Numbered from the stretch's first letter, positions 37,254-46,382 are shown. The stretch: 64,000 bases of DNA from Polaribacter atrinae (GCF_038023995.1 NZ_CP150660.1:3780501-3844500); one strand, 5' to 3'. Notes: generated by a model from the letters alone, not told the origin. Numbers and translations: made by a program.

Positions 37254-37511
37254 TTAATTCAGTTCTATTTTTTCAAAATTATTTCTGCTTAACATTTCTT
37301 TAAATTCTTTTCTGTTAAGACTTTTTTCAGTTCGATAATGCCAATGATGATAGCCAAATTCAATGTTGTAATAATCTCTAGTTTGTTCAAATCCGATTTC
37401 AATTATTTTTCCGATGAATTCATTAAATACAGATTCGTCTTTTGTGTGTAATCGAATTTTTTTATGTTCGTCCAAAGTCAGATTTGTTTCTCCTTTTTTT
37501 GGATGAACCAC
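37254..37511 (-). pseudogene. Cassette 5: gene interrupted by an IS3-type element
   Basis: An 85-codon ORF (VVHPKKGETNLTLDEHKKIRL ... YHHWHYRTEKSL) whose reading frame continues upstream to the IS boundary as NNESTLKNGFIDIVVHP. Beyond the IS (38800-38841) an ATG opens MEQFFIDFDWDSFW, which may be the original N-terminus or that of another gene, since the cassette ends do not match and the IS lacks a target duplication. No family recognised. The stop is 10 nt from site 4. Confidence 0.6.
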
Positions 37512-37585
37512 AATGTCAATAAATCCGTTTTTTAATGTTGATTCGTTATTTTGTAGGCTTCCCTAAAAATGTAAGCTTCCCCTTT

Positions 37586-38368
37586 TTAGGACACCTTAAA
37601 GTTCGATAAATAATTATTATTTAGGTCAGATTTGATGAAGAATTTAAATTCTTCATCAAATCTGGGCATATATTCTTTAGGGGATTTGTTTCCTAGTGAT
37701 TTATGTGGATGGTTAAAATTATAGTCTTCCCGCCAGTTATCGCTTATCTTTTGCAACTGATGTGTGTCATTAAAGTAGTAAGCATCTAGTATATCTTCTC
37801 TAAAGAAACGATTAAAACGCTCTATGTATCCGTTTTGCATTGGTTTTCCAGGTTGTGTATATTTGATTTCTATAAAGTTCTTTTTACACCAGTTCATAAA
37901 TGTTTTTGAGATAAACTCAGGACCATTATCACATCTTACATACTTAGGCACTCCTATTTCCTCTTTTAGGCATTCAAGGGTTTCTACAACAGCTCTTGCT
38001 GGATATGATAGTCCTGCTTCAATAGCTAGTGCTTCCCGATTGCAGTCGTCTATAACATTAAAGACTCTAAGCTTTCTGCCATCGGTAAGGGCATCACTCA
38101 TAAAGTCCATACTCCAGCACACATTGAGTTCTTCTGGTGTTTCTAAAGGTTGTTTTACACGTTTAACTAAACGCTTTTTATGCTTACGTCTTAAACCAAG
38201 CTTCATCTCACGATATACTCGTAGCACTCGTTTTCTGTTCCATTTTAAGCCTTCACGACGGATTTTGTGGTAATACTCATCAAAACCTCTGGTGGGATAA
38301 GATTCCGCAAGTTCTGTTAGTTTATCAATAACTTCACTATCGTTTTTCTTGCTCTGATAGTACCACAT
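37586..38368 (-). CDS. IS3-family transposase OrfB (middle element)
   Basis: 260 aa from the ATG, part of a longer -1 frame that continues upstream to the slippery site. DDE core: first Asp in CWSMDFMSDAL, second Asp in VRCDNGPEFIS, Glu in NGYIERFNRFFRED. HTH_21 segment RGFDEYYHKIRREGLKWNRKRV. It is normally produced as OrfAB by frameshifting at TCAAAAAAG near 38470 (minus strand). All catalytic residues are present. Confidence 0.9.
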   Translation of the reverse strand: MWYYQSKKNDSEVIDKLTELAESYPTRGFDEYYHKIRREGLKWNRKRVLRVYREMKLGLRRKHKKRLVKRVKQPLETPEELNVCWSMDFMSDALTDGRKLRVFNVIDDCNREALAIEAGLSYPARAVVETLECLKEEIGVPKYVRCDNGPEFISKTFMNWCKKNFIEIKYTQPGKPMQNGYIERFNRFFREDILDAYYFNDTHQLQKISDNWREDYNFNHPHKSLGNKSPKEYMPRFDEEFKFFIKSDLNNNYLSNFKVS

Positions 38369-38463
38369 TGACCTACTTAACCCTACAACCTTACAGGCAC
38401 GTAAAATAGGTACGGTAAACTCTTTAACAAGATATTTGACACGAACTCGCTTGTCGGAAGGCT

Positions 38464-38730
38464 TTAGAACTTTTTTGACAATATATCTTTTAACATTTTA
38501 TTGTCTAAACTAACATCAGCATACATTTGCTTGAGCTTGTTATTCTCTGCTTCAAGCTCTTTGAGACGCTTAAGCTCTTGTTGTTCCATACCGCCGTATT
38601 TCTTACGCCAGTAATAAAACGTACTCTTGTCGATACCTAATTCTCTTGATATATCGCCTACGGATCTACCTTGTTGATTCTCCTTGAGAGCCTTGATGAT
38701 TTGACTCTCGCTAAATTTGCTGTTTCTCAT
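38464..38730 (-). CDS. IS3-family transposase OrfA (middle element)
   Basis: 88 aa with helix-turn-helix (FSESQIIKALKENQQGRSVGDISRELGIDKSTFYYWRKKYGG) and a leucine-zipper-like tail (LKRLKELEAENNKLKQMYADV), as in HTH_Tnp_1 OrfA proteins. It ends in DILSKKF over the A6G slippery heptamer used for -1 frameshifting into orfB. Confidence 0.9.
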   Translation of the reverse strand: MRNSKFSESQIIKALKENQQGRSVGDISRELGIDKSTFYYWRKKYGGMEQQELKRLKELEAENNKLKQMYADVSLDNKMLKDILSKKF

Positions 38731-38868
38731 TGTGACAGTTTGAATTTAAAGTTAGTAAATTCGAATTATTAACTGTCCTATTTTTAGGGAAGCCTACAAT
38801 CCAAAATGAATCCCAATCAAAATCTATAAAAAATTGTTCCATTTTAGTTCTCTTTTTTAACTTGTTGC

Positions 38869-38996
38869 CAACGTGTTTGTGTAATGAAAGTTGCGATTTT
38901 TGTGAACGGCTATTTTCCGTAGGAAAATTGAAGTGAATAAAAATGCAACTACTTTTGGTAAAACACTAATTTAGCAATTTTTAATACACGGTGTTG
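38869..38996 (-). repeat. attC-like site 5
   Basis: Starts CAACGTGTTTGTGTAATG. Apical hairpin CTATTTTCC-GTA-GGAAAAT. Right arm TAATACACGGTGTTG. Confidence 0.8.
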
Positions 38997-39251
38997 CAAA
39001 ATCGTTGTTTTTTGTTTTCAATTTAGTTTTTTTACTTTCAGTTTTTCATAAATTTTATATTTCTTAAGGATTTTCAATTCCGCAACTTTGATTTTCCACA
39101 TTTTGCTGAATTACTCAAACTTTTTGAATTCAGAACTTGAGTAAGAACTCCGCGTTTTTATTTTCAGAGTTTGTGGAAGTTCCACAATTTAGAAAATTCA
39201 ACAAGTTGAATTTCACGAGCGAGAGAGTGTTCCACAATTTTCAAATTAATA

Positions 39252-39446
39252 TTATGATAATAATCGTGAAAGTTCATAAAAGAATAATATTATGCTTGCA
39301 ATTACTACGCCTAAATTTCTTATGTAAATTTTTAAATCTATGTAATGTTTAGTTTTTTTATATTCGGCATAATCTTTTTTTAAATTTAGCATACAGTAAA
39401 TTCCAAATCCGATAAATACTAAAATAAATATATCTAAACTTTTCAT
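39252..39446 (-). CDS. Cassette 6: small membrane protein
   Basis: 64 aa with two predicted transmembrane helices (LDIFILVFIGFGIYCML and VVIASIILFFYEL) separated by a charged loop (KKDYAEYKKTKHYIDLKIYI). No family recognised. It sits in the right part of the cassette; the left 250 bp hold no ORF and show the AATTCCG/TTGAGTAA words of the ORF-less cassettes. The cassette ends GTTGCAAAA/TTTTGCAAC match over 9 nt. Confidence 0.5.
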   Translation of the reverse strand: MKSLDIFILVFIGFGIYCMLNLKKDYAEYKKTKHYIDLKIYIRNLGVVIASIILFFYELSRLLS

Positions 39447-39498
39447 TTTATTTTTTTCAGTTTAAGTCATTTCCGCAAACTTGCTTGACAATGTTTTG

Positions 39499-39624
39499 CA
39501 ACGTGTTTGTATAAGAAAAGTTACGTGTTTAAAGCGTTAAAGTTAGCAAATAAAAGCCAAATAGAAAGTCTGTAAGGATTTTCGTAAATTGGCTTTTACT
39601 AGTAATTTTTTTTATACGGTGTTG
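39499..39624 (-). repeat. attC-like site 6
   Basis: Starts GCAACGTGTTTGTATAAG, contains AAAGTCTGTAAGGATTTTCG as a weakened apical hairpin, ends ATACGGTGTTG. Confidence 0.8.
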
Positions 39625-39634
39625 TGGTTTGTAT

Positions 39635-40009
39635 TTAATCAATTATTTTATCTTCAACTAACCATATTTTCTCAACTTCTATTAAACAGCCATATTTGTA
39701 GTTATTTTTGATAAATATATAAAATGAGTACTCATTATAATATTCAGGAAATTTTTTCGTTTTATTCTTCTTTACAAAATCATCTATTGTTATAACATAT
39801 TTTTTTATCGAACTGTAATTAGCTTCTGTCTGTTTATGCTTTTTTTCTATAAATTGATATGTTTGATTATTACCTATTTTATAAATTTTTTTCTTTTTAT
39901 TAAAAACTATTGTATCTTTATTTATATCATATATAAATATTATTTTTTCTTTTTTTTGAGCAAAAAGACTATATGTGGATAATAAAAATATAAATATTAT
40001 TTTTTTCAT
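39635..40009 (-). CDS. Cassette 7b: small secreted protein
   Basis: 124 aa from the ATG at 40009, which gives a signal peptide (MKKIIFIFLLSTYSLFA). The mature part is Lys-rich and beta-like (IIFIYDINKDTIVFNKKKKIYKIG; YSFYIFIKNNYKYGCLIEVEKIWL). No family recognised. It starts two nucleotides after the stop of the upstream gene, so translation is probably coupled and the pair may act together. The stop is 10 nt from site 6. Confidence 0.65.
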   Translation of the reverse strand: MKKIIFIFLLSTYSLFAQKKEKIIFIYDINKDTIVFNKKKKIYKIGNNQTYQFIEKKHKQTEANYSSIKKYVITIDDFVKKNKTKKFPEYYNEYSFYIFIKNNYKYGCLIEVEKIWLVEDKIID

Positions 40010-40011
40010 AA

Positions 40012-41685
40012 TTACTGACAATTAGGATTACTTGTATTAAAATTGTTAATAGTATTTAGAATATTTAGTCTTTCGGAAAGAGATGTGTTTATCCATGCTT
40101 GAGTTGAATTAGAATACAAACCAGTAGATGAATTGAAAGTGCCAGAACCCATTAATCCAACCCAAGACAGGGCATTGTATGTTTGTTCGGATTGTGTACT
40201 ATCAAAATTTTTCAAAGCTTGTTTTATAATTCCCCTATAATGTTGAGCCATTGATTCGTGTTGTGGACTAGAAGGGGTTTGTCCTTGTGGTAAATTCCAT
40301 TTCCACCTCATATAATAGTCGTATAAACCAGGATAATCGTTTTTCAGTTGTATAATTTGATTTTGGTCTAACTGTATACTTGGATGTTGAGCTACCGAAA
40401 GTAGTTTTCTGAAAATTTCAGCATGAATTATTTCATGTATCATAGTTCTAGCAATAGACAATCGAGGCCTAGCAAGATTATTTTCATTAAATGTAATACT
40501 AATTAAATAATTTTGTGGAGCACTTGTTTCTGCATTTGTATTTGAAGGTAGGGATGTACTTGATGAAAATCTTAAATGTGCTACTGAAAACTCTGGTTCA
40601 AAGTTTTGTAAATATTCTTTAAATTTAGTTGCTTTTCCCATTTTGTCATAAACAGATTTTAAACAGGAATTGTCTTTGAAACTATCATCTATAAAAACTT
40701 GTTCATCAAAAGTACATTCATCTATATTTCCTCCATTTACTGAACACTCACAAACTTCATTAGTATACCCTAACATTAGACAGCCTTCATACTCATCAAT
40801 GGTACAATCTCTATTTAAATCTCCTGGTAAATCACATTCTTCACAGTCTAAACTAGCAACACATTCTTGTTCTAAATTAGTAGGTAATCCACCACCACCA
40901 GAAGGAGCAGTTGAAACACCACCAGTATTTGTAGGATTTCCACTAGTATCATCGTTTGAAGGACCTCCACTACCACCACTAGCACCTCCACATTCTCCAG
41001 AGATTGTGAATTTACTAGGTGGATTACCACCACTTAAATTCGTCCAATAATCACATTCCCAAACTGTATCTTCATTTTGAAAACTATGATTTCCAGAACT
41101 ACAAGTTTCGTAAACTGTTTGATCTCCACAAAAATCTCCTTTAGCTAAAGTATTATTACTATTGTAAGAGACTACTTTTCCAATTCCATTTGGTTGAATA
41201 ACAACTTTTTGAAGCAATTTTCCATATAAATTACTAACGTAGAATGTTTTTGTGTCTTGTGGGTTTGGGTAGGTTAGTAAATAAGAATTGTTAATTTCTC
41301 CAGTTGTTACTGAAAATAAAACTCTTTTATAATTACCAAAAGTTTTAACAGGAGCACTTAATACTTCAGTACTATCAGTTAAAGAATAATATGTGTTTTC
41401 TAGATTTAATCTTTCAATAAGTTCTTCAAATGTTAATTCTCCAGCTGTATTTTTGTTTAGCGAGCTATTATTTTTTTTTGAATCTTTGACTTTTGCAGCG
41501 ACTTTTTTAGTTGTTTTTAAATTTAAAAAATTCTCTTTTGATATACCATATTCTATAATGCTTTTCTCTGGACTTATTTCTTCATTAGTAATATTATTTT
41601 GACAATTCCAAAGTAAAATAGAAACTCCAAAAAGTAGAATTCCTGTTTTTAAAAGGTTAGGTAGTTTGTTTTTTTTCATTTTCAT
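40012..41685 (-). CDS. Cassette 7a: lipoprotein with HExxH metallopeptidase-like domain
   Basis: A 557-aa lipoprotein (lipobox VSILLWNC). The N-terminal third is beta-rich. The middle is a Gly/Ser/Asn linker with a Cys-rich stretch (ECVASLDCEECDLPGDLNRDC). The C-terminal part holds TMIHEIIHAEIFRKL, an HExxH zinc-binding motif, followed by HESMAQHYRG as a possible third ligand. Such domains occur in Bacteroidota surface toxins and peptidases; the substrate is unknown. It forms a two-gene cassette with the small secreted protein downstream, conceivably effector and partner. Confidence 0.7.
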   Translation of the reverse strand: MKMKKNKLPNLLKTGILLFGVSILLWNCQNNITNEEISPEKSIIEYGISKENFLNLKTTKKVAAKVKDSKKNNSSLNKNTAGELTFEELIERLNLENTYYSLTDSTEVLSAPVKTFGNYKRVLFSVTTGEINNSYLLTYPNPQDTKTFYVSNLYGKLLQKVVIQPNGIGKVVSYNSNNTLAKGDFCGDQTVYETCSSGNHSFQNEDTVWECDYWTNLSGGNPPSKFTISGECGGASGGSGGPSNDDTSGNPTNTGGVSTAPSGGGGLPTNLEQECVASLDCEECDLPGDLNRDCTIDEYEGCLMLGYTNEVCECSVNGGNIDECTFDEQVFIDDSFKDNSCLKSVYDKMGKATKFKEYLQNFEPEFSVAHLRFSSSTSLPSNTNAETSAPQNYLISITFNENNLARPRLSIARTMIHEIIHAEIFRKLLSVAQHPSIQLDQNQIIQLKNDYPGLYDYYMRWKWNLPQGQTPSSPQHESMAQHYRGIIKQALKNFDSTQSEQTYNALSWVGLMGSGTFNSSTGLYSNSTQAWINTSLSERLNILNTINNFNTSNPNCQ

Positions 41686-41782
41686 AGTTTTATAAAATTA
41701 GTAATTAATATTCAATTTATTGTAAATAAGCAAAGATTTTTAGGTATTCTATTTCGCTTTTAGACTAGCGAAATATAAACCA

Positions 41783-41905
41783 CAACGGTTTTGTGTATGG
41801 CTCGTTGCGGGAAATCAGCTATGATTTTCCGCCGTAACCGAAAGATAGTGAATTGCAATGAATTCCGATTAGGAATTCAGCCGCAATGAGCTATACACGT
41901 TGTTG
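41783..41905 (-). repeat. attC-like site 7
   Basis: Starts CAACGGTTTTGTGTATGG. Two internal hairpins (GGAAATCAGC...GATTTTCC and GAATTCC-GATTA-GGAATTC). Ends ACACGTTGTTGG. Confidence 0.8.
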
Positions 41906-41918
41906 GCTGTAGTATTTT

Positions 41919-43019
41919 TTATTTCCAATTTTGATTAAATCTTAATTCGTAAAACATTTCATAAACTCTTTTAAGTCCATAAGTTCCAATTAGTCCATCG
42001 TCTTTTATAGTCTTTACTTTTCCATTGTCATATGTGATTTTTAAAGTAACAGAACTCGAATGAGTTGCACCAGAAGAATATATATTGTCAAGATTAGGAA
42101 AGTCTAAATAATTGATAATTCCATAGATTTCTTTAAAATGTCTATTAGAAATTTGAGTTTTATATTCTCCATTAATATCATTTGGTTCTAAATCGTGTGA
42201 AAAGTCTTTATCAAACCAATTATAGTTTATAGCATTGAATATCCCATTTTTATTTTTATCTATTGAAATAGTAAATTCGGGACAGCCAGCTACACAGCCT
42301 TGAGCAATAAATTCTATGTTCTCAATATCGTATTTATTATTATTTTCGTTTTGCTCAATAAAAGTTCCATATTTATAAACTATCGGAATAGTTCTTTTCA
42401 ATTTTTTTAATTCTCCATTTTCAATTTTGTAGTCAATTGGTTTATACAATTCAATGTAAGAGCCATTTTTAGTTTCAATAATTTTAGGAACTAATGATAA
42501 CGATTTGGTGATAAAGTTTAAATCGATAGGATTAATGGAATCATTTCCGAAATTCATAAGTGAATAAACACTGAAATCACAAGAAATAGATTCACCATCA
42601 TCACATCCAGCCATTGCTATGCAATTATGTCCATCTCCAATTATCAATAAATCAGTTAAACCATTGTTGTCAAAATCCGATTTATAAAAGCTTTTCCTTA
42701 TTTTTAAAGAGTCGGCAACTTTTTTAGTTAAAGTATCCTCGTCAAATCTACAGTCTCTTTTAAATTCACTTATTTTTTTAAGTTCAAATTCCTCAAATTT
42801 CCTATAAATTCTAATCGAATCATCGGATATTTTTTGTTCATAAAAAGGATATTGTAATTGATTGACAAAAGTTTGAACTTCTTTTTCAGATTTTAAACTG
42901 TCAATTTTTGAAGAAATGATTTCTGCTTTTTTAAATTCAGATTCGAGGTGTTTTTCGTTATCTTTTTTTTTGCAATTCACTAACATCAAAAAAAGTAAAA
43001 AACTTATTAAATATCTCAT
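41919..43019 (-). CDS. Cassette 8: DUF6438-like lipoprotein
   Basis: A 366-aa lipoprotein (LMLVNC). The N-terminal half includes a repeat-like Asp motif (YKSDFDNNGLTDLLIIGDGHNC). The C-terminal part, starting IENIEFIAQGCVAGCPEFTISIDK and running through YKTQISNRHFKEIYGIINYLDF to TLKITYDNGKVKTIKDDG, fits DUF6438, a small domain with a conserved CxxxCP. Function unknown. The stop is 13 nt from site 7 and the start 20 nt from the other cassette end. Confidence 0.7.
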   Translation of the reverse strand: MRYLISFLLFLMLVNCKKKDNEKHLESEFKKAEIISSKIDSLKSEKEVQTFVNQLQYPFYEQKISDDSIRIYRKFEEFELKKISEFKRDCRFDEDTLTKKVADSLKIRKSFYKSDFDNNGLTDLLIIGDGHNCIAMAGCDDGESISCDFSVYSLMNFGNDSINPIDLNFITKSLSLVPKIIETKNGSYIELYKPIDYKIENGELKKLKRTIPIVYKYGTFIEQNENNNKYDIENIEFIAQGCVAGCPEFTISIDKNKNGIFNAINYNWFDKDFSHDLEPNDINGEYKTQISNRHFKEIYGIINYLDFPNLDNIYSSGATHSSSVTLKITYDNGKVKTIKDDGLIGTYGLKRVYEMFYELRFNQNWK

Positions 43020-43045
43020 AGTTTGAGGTTAAGTTATATTACAGC

Positions 43046-43174
43046 CAACGGTTTTGTGTATGGAAAGTTGCGTTGAACGAGCGCGAGGATTTTCCGAAGG
43101 AAAATCAGACGCAAACAAAAACGCAACGACCATTTGATTTGAATAAAATAAGCAATTTTTTATACACGTTGTTG
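43046..43174 (-). repeat. attC-like site 8
   Basis: Starts CCAACGGTTTTGTGTATGG. Apical hairpin GATTTTCC-GAA-GGAAAATC with a DNA-type GNA loop. Ends TACACGTTGTTG. Confidence 0.82.
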
Positions 43175-43509
43175 TAAAAAGTAGCGACACATTTGAGTAA
43201 GCACGTTCAGTATTGAATTCCGATAAAAATTTTCAGATTCAGAGTTTTTCAGAAAGTACTTACTTAAAATTCAAAAAAAATTCGAAAAACTAAACTGCTT
43301 TTTTTTATTCCGATTTTAGATTCCACAAACTGGCTCAAATTCCGTTCGAGTGTGTTTTCCGATTCAGGCTCAATTCCACGCAATGCTTGGTTCAAATTCC
43401 ACGTTTGAGTAAAAAGTCAGCGTAGAGTTAGTCAAATCCGAGTAATTTCAGATTCAATTCATTCAGTTAAAATTCGGGTTTGAGTTTTTTCGGAGCTATT
43501 TTTTACAAC
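43171..43509. other. Cassette 9: no supported ORF
   Basis: A 339-bp cassette with matching ends GTTGTAAAAA/TTTTTACAAC. No ORF. Near its left end it shares ACATTTGAGTAAGCACGTT with cassette 25, so the two belong to a family of non-coding cassettes. Confidence 0.65.
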
Positions 43510-43632
43510 GTTGTTGTATAAGCTTTGTTGCGTTATTTAAGCAGTGAATTTAATAAATAAAACACGAACGGCGAAATTCCGGAGGAATTTCCCAAGTGAG
43601 CTAAAACCAGCAATAAAGTTTATACGGTGTTG
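43506..43632 (-). repeat. attC-like site 9
   Basis: Starts CAACGTTGTTGTATAAGC. Apical GAAATTCC-GGA-GGAATTTC. Ends ACGGTGTTG. Confidence 0.82.
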
Positions 43633-43643
43633 TGTGTAGTTTT

Positions 43644-44591
43644 TTATTTTACAGGACTAAAATCCATTATTCCAATAAAAAATATTGATTCATTGTTAAC
43701 TGTAATTATTTTTTTTCCGTTATAAAATTCTACGGCAAAACAATTTGTGTCAAAGACATCAATAATTTTTCCTGTTTGTCCTTCCTTCAATTTTTTATTT
43801 AAACTCTTTTTTAATATAATTTTCTTATTTACAACTTGGTTGATTAGTTTTTGCTGTAATTCGGGAGATTTTCTATTATTAATTTGTTTTTTTCCTGCGT
43901 TTTTTTTGAATGTTGTTATTCCTGTATCTTTATATGATTTTTCTAATTTTTGGGCAAGCAGTTCAGGCTGATAAACAATTTCAGGACTTATATATATGTT
44001 TTTTTCAATAATTTTTATATCTGAATCAATTTTCAATACTTTCCTGATGTTATCAATCATTAAAATATTATATTTAGGATAATTTCTTCTTAAAGCTGAT
44101 AATTTTTCTTGAGTTTTGGGTTCTGTACTTAAGCCATTTAAAGAATGTATTTCTTCAACTGTATATAAGTTTTTCCTTACTTCAGGAGTTATTTTTTTAG
44201 AAATATATGTAGGATTCTTTTCTACTTTTTTTATAGCGTCTTTTTTTTCGGTTTTTTCTATATTTTTAATTTTTTTTATAATTTTTTTCTTTTTTTCTAT
44301 TGGTGATTTTTCTTCTAATTCTTTTTTTAGTTTTTCTTTTATAGATTCTAAGTTTAAGTTTTCTTTTTTTGATGAAATATTTTCTTTTATTTCTGTGGAA
44401 AATATTTTTTTAGAAATTATATATGAAAATATTATTGTTATGAATTGCAAAATTAAAAGCCAAGACATATAAACTTGTAGAATAGTAAAGATACAGATTA
44501 AAACGATTGCCGTAATTCTTGATTTTTCTCCTAATTTTCCTGCAATTAATATCGCTAAAAAAATTCCTATTTGATAAAGTAATACTTCCAT
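43644..44591 (-). CDS. Cassette 10: membrane-anchored Lys/Glu-rich protein
   Basis: 315 aa. The N-terminus has membrane segments (LLYQIGIFLAILIAGKL; AIVLICIFTILQVYMSWLLILQFITIIFSYII). It is followed by a very charged Lys/Glu linker (KEKLKKELEEKSPIEKKKKIIKKI) and a cytosolic C-terminal part with TVEEIHSLNGLSTEPKTQEKL and a small final beta domain (GQTGKIIDVFDTNCFAVEFYNGKKII) reminiscent of a KOW/SH3-like fold. No family can be named. The stop is 11 nt from site 9; cassette ends GTTGTGTGTA/TACACACAAC match. Confidence 0.7.
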   Translation of the reverse strand: MEVLLYQIGIFLAILIAGKLGEKSRITAIVLICIFTILQVYMSWLLILQFITIIFSYIISKKIFSTEIKENISSKKENLNLESIKEKLKKELEEKSPIEKKKKIIKKIKNIEKTEKKDAIKKVEKNPTYISKKITPEVRKNLYTVEEIHSLNGLSTEPKTQEKLSALRRNYPKYNILMIDNIRKVLKIDSDIKIIEKNIYISPEIVYQPELLAQKLEKSYKDTGITTFKKNAGKKQINNRKSPELQQKLINQVVNKKIILKKSLNKKLKEGQTGKIIDVFDTNCFAVEFYNGKKIITVNNESIFFIGIMDFSPVK

Positions 44592-44637
44592 TTCTTTTTC
44601 TTCTTTTTTTTTGGGGATTCAGTGGCTTAATTACACA

Positions 44638-44765
44638 CAACGTTGTTGTATATGGTTTGTTGCGTGTTTAAAGCAACTAATTTAGTAAATAATTACGGAC
44701 AAAGAAAGTCCGCGAGGACTTTCGCAAGTAGGCAAGAAGCCAGCAATAAATTATATACGGTGTTA
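44638..44765 (-). repeat. attC-like site 10
   Basis: Common type: starts CAACGTTGTTGTATATGG, apical GAAAGTCC-GCGA-GGACTTTC, ends ATACGGTGTTA. Confidence 0.87.
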
Positions 44766-44777
44766 TAGCCCGTTTTT

Positions 44778-45572
44778 TTACCCGAAGTAATAATTCCAAA
44801 CTTCTTTATTAATTCCGAATTTTCCTTGCCACCAATCAACTGGATATGACCAATCTGTTTTATTAACTGGTCTATCTTCTCTTTCGTTGTAAGGTATAAA
44901 ATTATTATAGAAACCTTTCTGGTCTTCAGTTTCTAAAATTCCGCATATTCCTAATATGTTAAGAATATTTTCTCTTTCATTTATATTCGATTTAAAAACT
45001 TTCGATAATTTTTTTTCCAATTGTCTTGGTCTTTCTTCTTGTGGTAAATTAATAATCACATTCTTAATATCCTCTAAAATTTCGTAATCCTCTTTCGTTG
45101 GTTTTGCATTTGTTATTTTTTCTATTTGTTCTAAATCAAATAATACATATTCTATACTCGAGAATCTAACTCCGCCCCATTTAATTTTTTCAAAATTTAA
45201 AACATTCAAATCATATTCAGTTTTTCCCTTATTATAAATTCCGCAATTTTTACAAATTTTGTAATCAGTTGATTGGAATTTATGTGTTTTAAAAACTCGA
45301 GCAATTGCAAAACTCGAAAGAAACGAACGATATTCTAATTTTCTTGAAGTCAAACTTGCGATAAAAAAGTCAACAACTTGTTGCTTGTCAATTTTATCAT
45401 AAACTTTCAATAATTTTCTCCCCAATTCTTCGTGGTCGATTGTGATTTTTTCAAACATTACTCCTTTTGATTTCGCATATTCAAAATCTTTTGTGCCAGT
45501 AATTTTTTCATCTCTCCAACCAGAACTGGTCCAAAATGTATTTATTAAAATTTTTTTAGCTTTGGTATCCAT
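44778..45572 (-). CDS. Cassette 11: cytosolic protein of unknown function
   Basis: 264 aa from the ATG at 45572 (MDTKAKKILINTFWTSSGWR); the longer frame upstream merely translates the attC-like site. No signal or membrane segment. A short CKNCGIYNKGKTEYD segment carries a CxxC pair. The final RPVNKTDWSYPVDWWQGKFGINKE is Trp-rich. I do not recognise the family. Cassette ends GTTATAGCCC/GGGCTATAAC match exactly. Confidence 0.7.
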   Translation of the reverse strand: MDTKAKKILINTFWTSSGWRDEKITGTKDFEYAKSKGVMFEKITIDHEELGRKLLKVYDKIDKQQVVDFFIASLTSRKLEYRSFLSSFAIARVFKTHKFQSTDYKICKNCGIYNKGKTEYDLNVLNFEKIKWGGVRFSSIEYVLFDLEQIEKITNAKPTKEDYEILEDIKNVIINLPQEERPRQLEKKLSKVFKSNINERENILNILGICGILETEDQKGFYNNFIPYNEREDRPVNKTDWSYPVDWWQGKFGINKEVWNYYFG

Positions 45573-45592
45573 CGGTTTTTTTAAATGGGCTA

Positions 45593-45787
45593 TAACGGTT
45601 ATGTATATGAAAAGTAGCGCTGAAAATAAGCGATAACTATTCGGATGAAACACAAGCCAAATTTTTAGATTTTACTATTTATTTTATTTTTTGGGAAATC
45701 GTCAAATTTAAAAATTTGTCGACTTCCTAAAAATGAACGAACCTTTGTGTTAGCAACTACTCGCGGTATTTTTTATATACGTTGTTG
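45593..45787 (-). repeat. attC-like site 11 (long subtype, ~195 bp)
   Basis: Starts TAACGGTTATGTATATG and ends ATACGTTGTTG, with an internal pair AAATTTTTAGATTTT...AAATTTAAAAATTT. Layout like site 2. Confidence 0.7.
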
Positions 45788-45816
45788 TAAAACGTTTTAT
45801 TTTCGAATCATTAATT

Positions 45817-46368
45817 TTAAAGTTCACTTCCTTTTTTAACTCCCATTTCAATTAGCATATCCCTTAATTCAAACAAACCATCTTCGTCATATTCATTGAA
45901 CTTTTCTTTATCTGCAATAATCATATTGACATAATCTAAAATAGTTTCTTTTTTACCCTCAATAATTTCATATAATTTCCAATTAATTGAATAGAGTTCA
46001 TCATTTTCTGCTAAATGATCTATATATGCATAGTCTTGTAAAGCGATCATTCTTTTAAAAATATGCTCATTTTTTCTGTGTTTTGTATTTGAGTCATCTC
46101 CACAAATTAAGTTTTTATGATTATCATTCAAAAATTCGGAAATTTTATAAAATTTATTTGGGTCATCAAAGTCAACTTGTATTTTTTTTAATATTACGCT
46201 TTCAAACGAAACAACAGGTGTAGGTCCATGCAAAGCAAGATATGCAGCCCTACAAATCGAAGATCTCAAATCATCGTTTTCAACAGGTGGTAAGGTTTGA
46301 GAATAAACTTCAGTATAACATAGAATTACTAATAAATTCAGAATAATCTTTTTGGAAATATTTTTCAT
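45817..46368 (-). CDS. Cassette 12: secreted helical protein
   Basis: 183 aa with a signal peptide (ILNLLVILCYTEVYSQ). The mature part is mostly helical (SSICRAAYLALHGPTPVVSF; HRKNEHIFKRMIALQDYAYI; EDGLFELRDMLIEMGVKKG). Two cysteines (Cys in SSICRAA and LICGDD) could form a disulfide. No family recognised. Its start is 18 nt from site 12's core and its stop 30 nt from site 11. Confidence 0.65.
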   Translation of the reverse strand: MKNISKKIILNLLVILCYTEVYSQTLPPVENDDLRSSICRAAYLALHGPTPVVSFESVILKKIQVDFDDPNKFYKISEFLNDNHKNLICGDDSNTKHRKNEHIFKRMIALQDYAYIDHLAENDELYSINWKLYEIIEGKKETILDYVNMIIADKEKFNEYDEDGLFELRDMLIEMGVKKGSEL

Positions 46369-46382
46369 TTTTAAATGTTTTA

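Larger units (their letters stand above)
37551..38799 (-). mobile_element. IS3-family element (IS3-type, middle)
   Basis: About 1.25 kb with perfect terminal repeats TGTAGGCTTCCCTAAAAAT at both ends. Two ORFs on the minus strand with an A6G slippery site between them. No target duplication is seen (ATT on the left, TCC on the right), and the host cassette's ends are mismatched, both of which suggest recombination through this element. Confidence 0.88.

Noticed and set aside
43747..44472. Plus-strand Phe/Ser-rich ORFs opposite the cassette 10 gene
   Set aside because: They are antisense readings of the Lys/Glu-rich segment, a common artefact.
45573..45653. N-terminal extension of the cassette 11 ORF (and similar extensions at 49676-49687, 53356-53478, 56651-56722, 58656-58703, 59358-59417)
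   Set aside because: The extra codons translate the cassette end and attC-like DNA; the internal ATG gives a signal peptide or a sensible N-terminus in each case.
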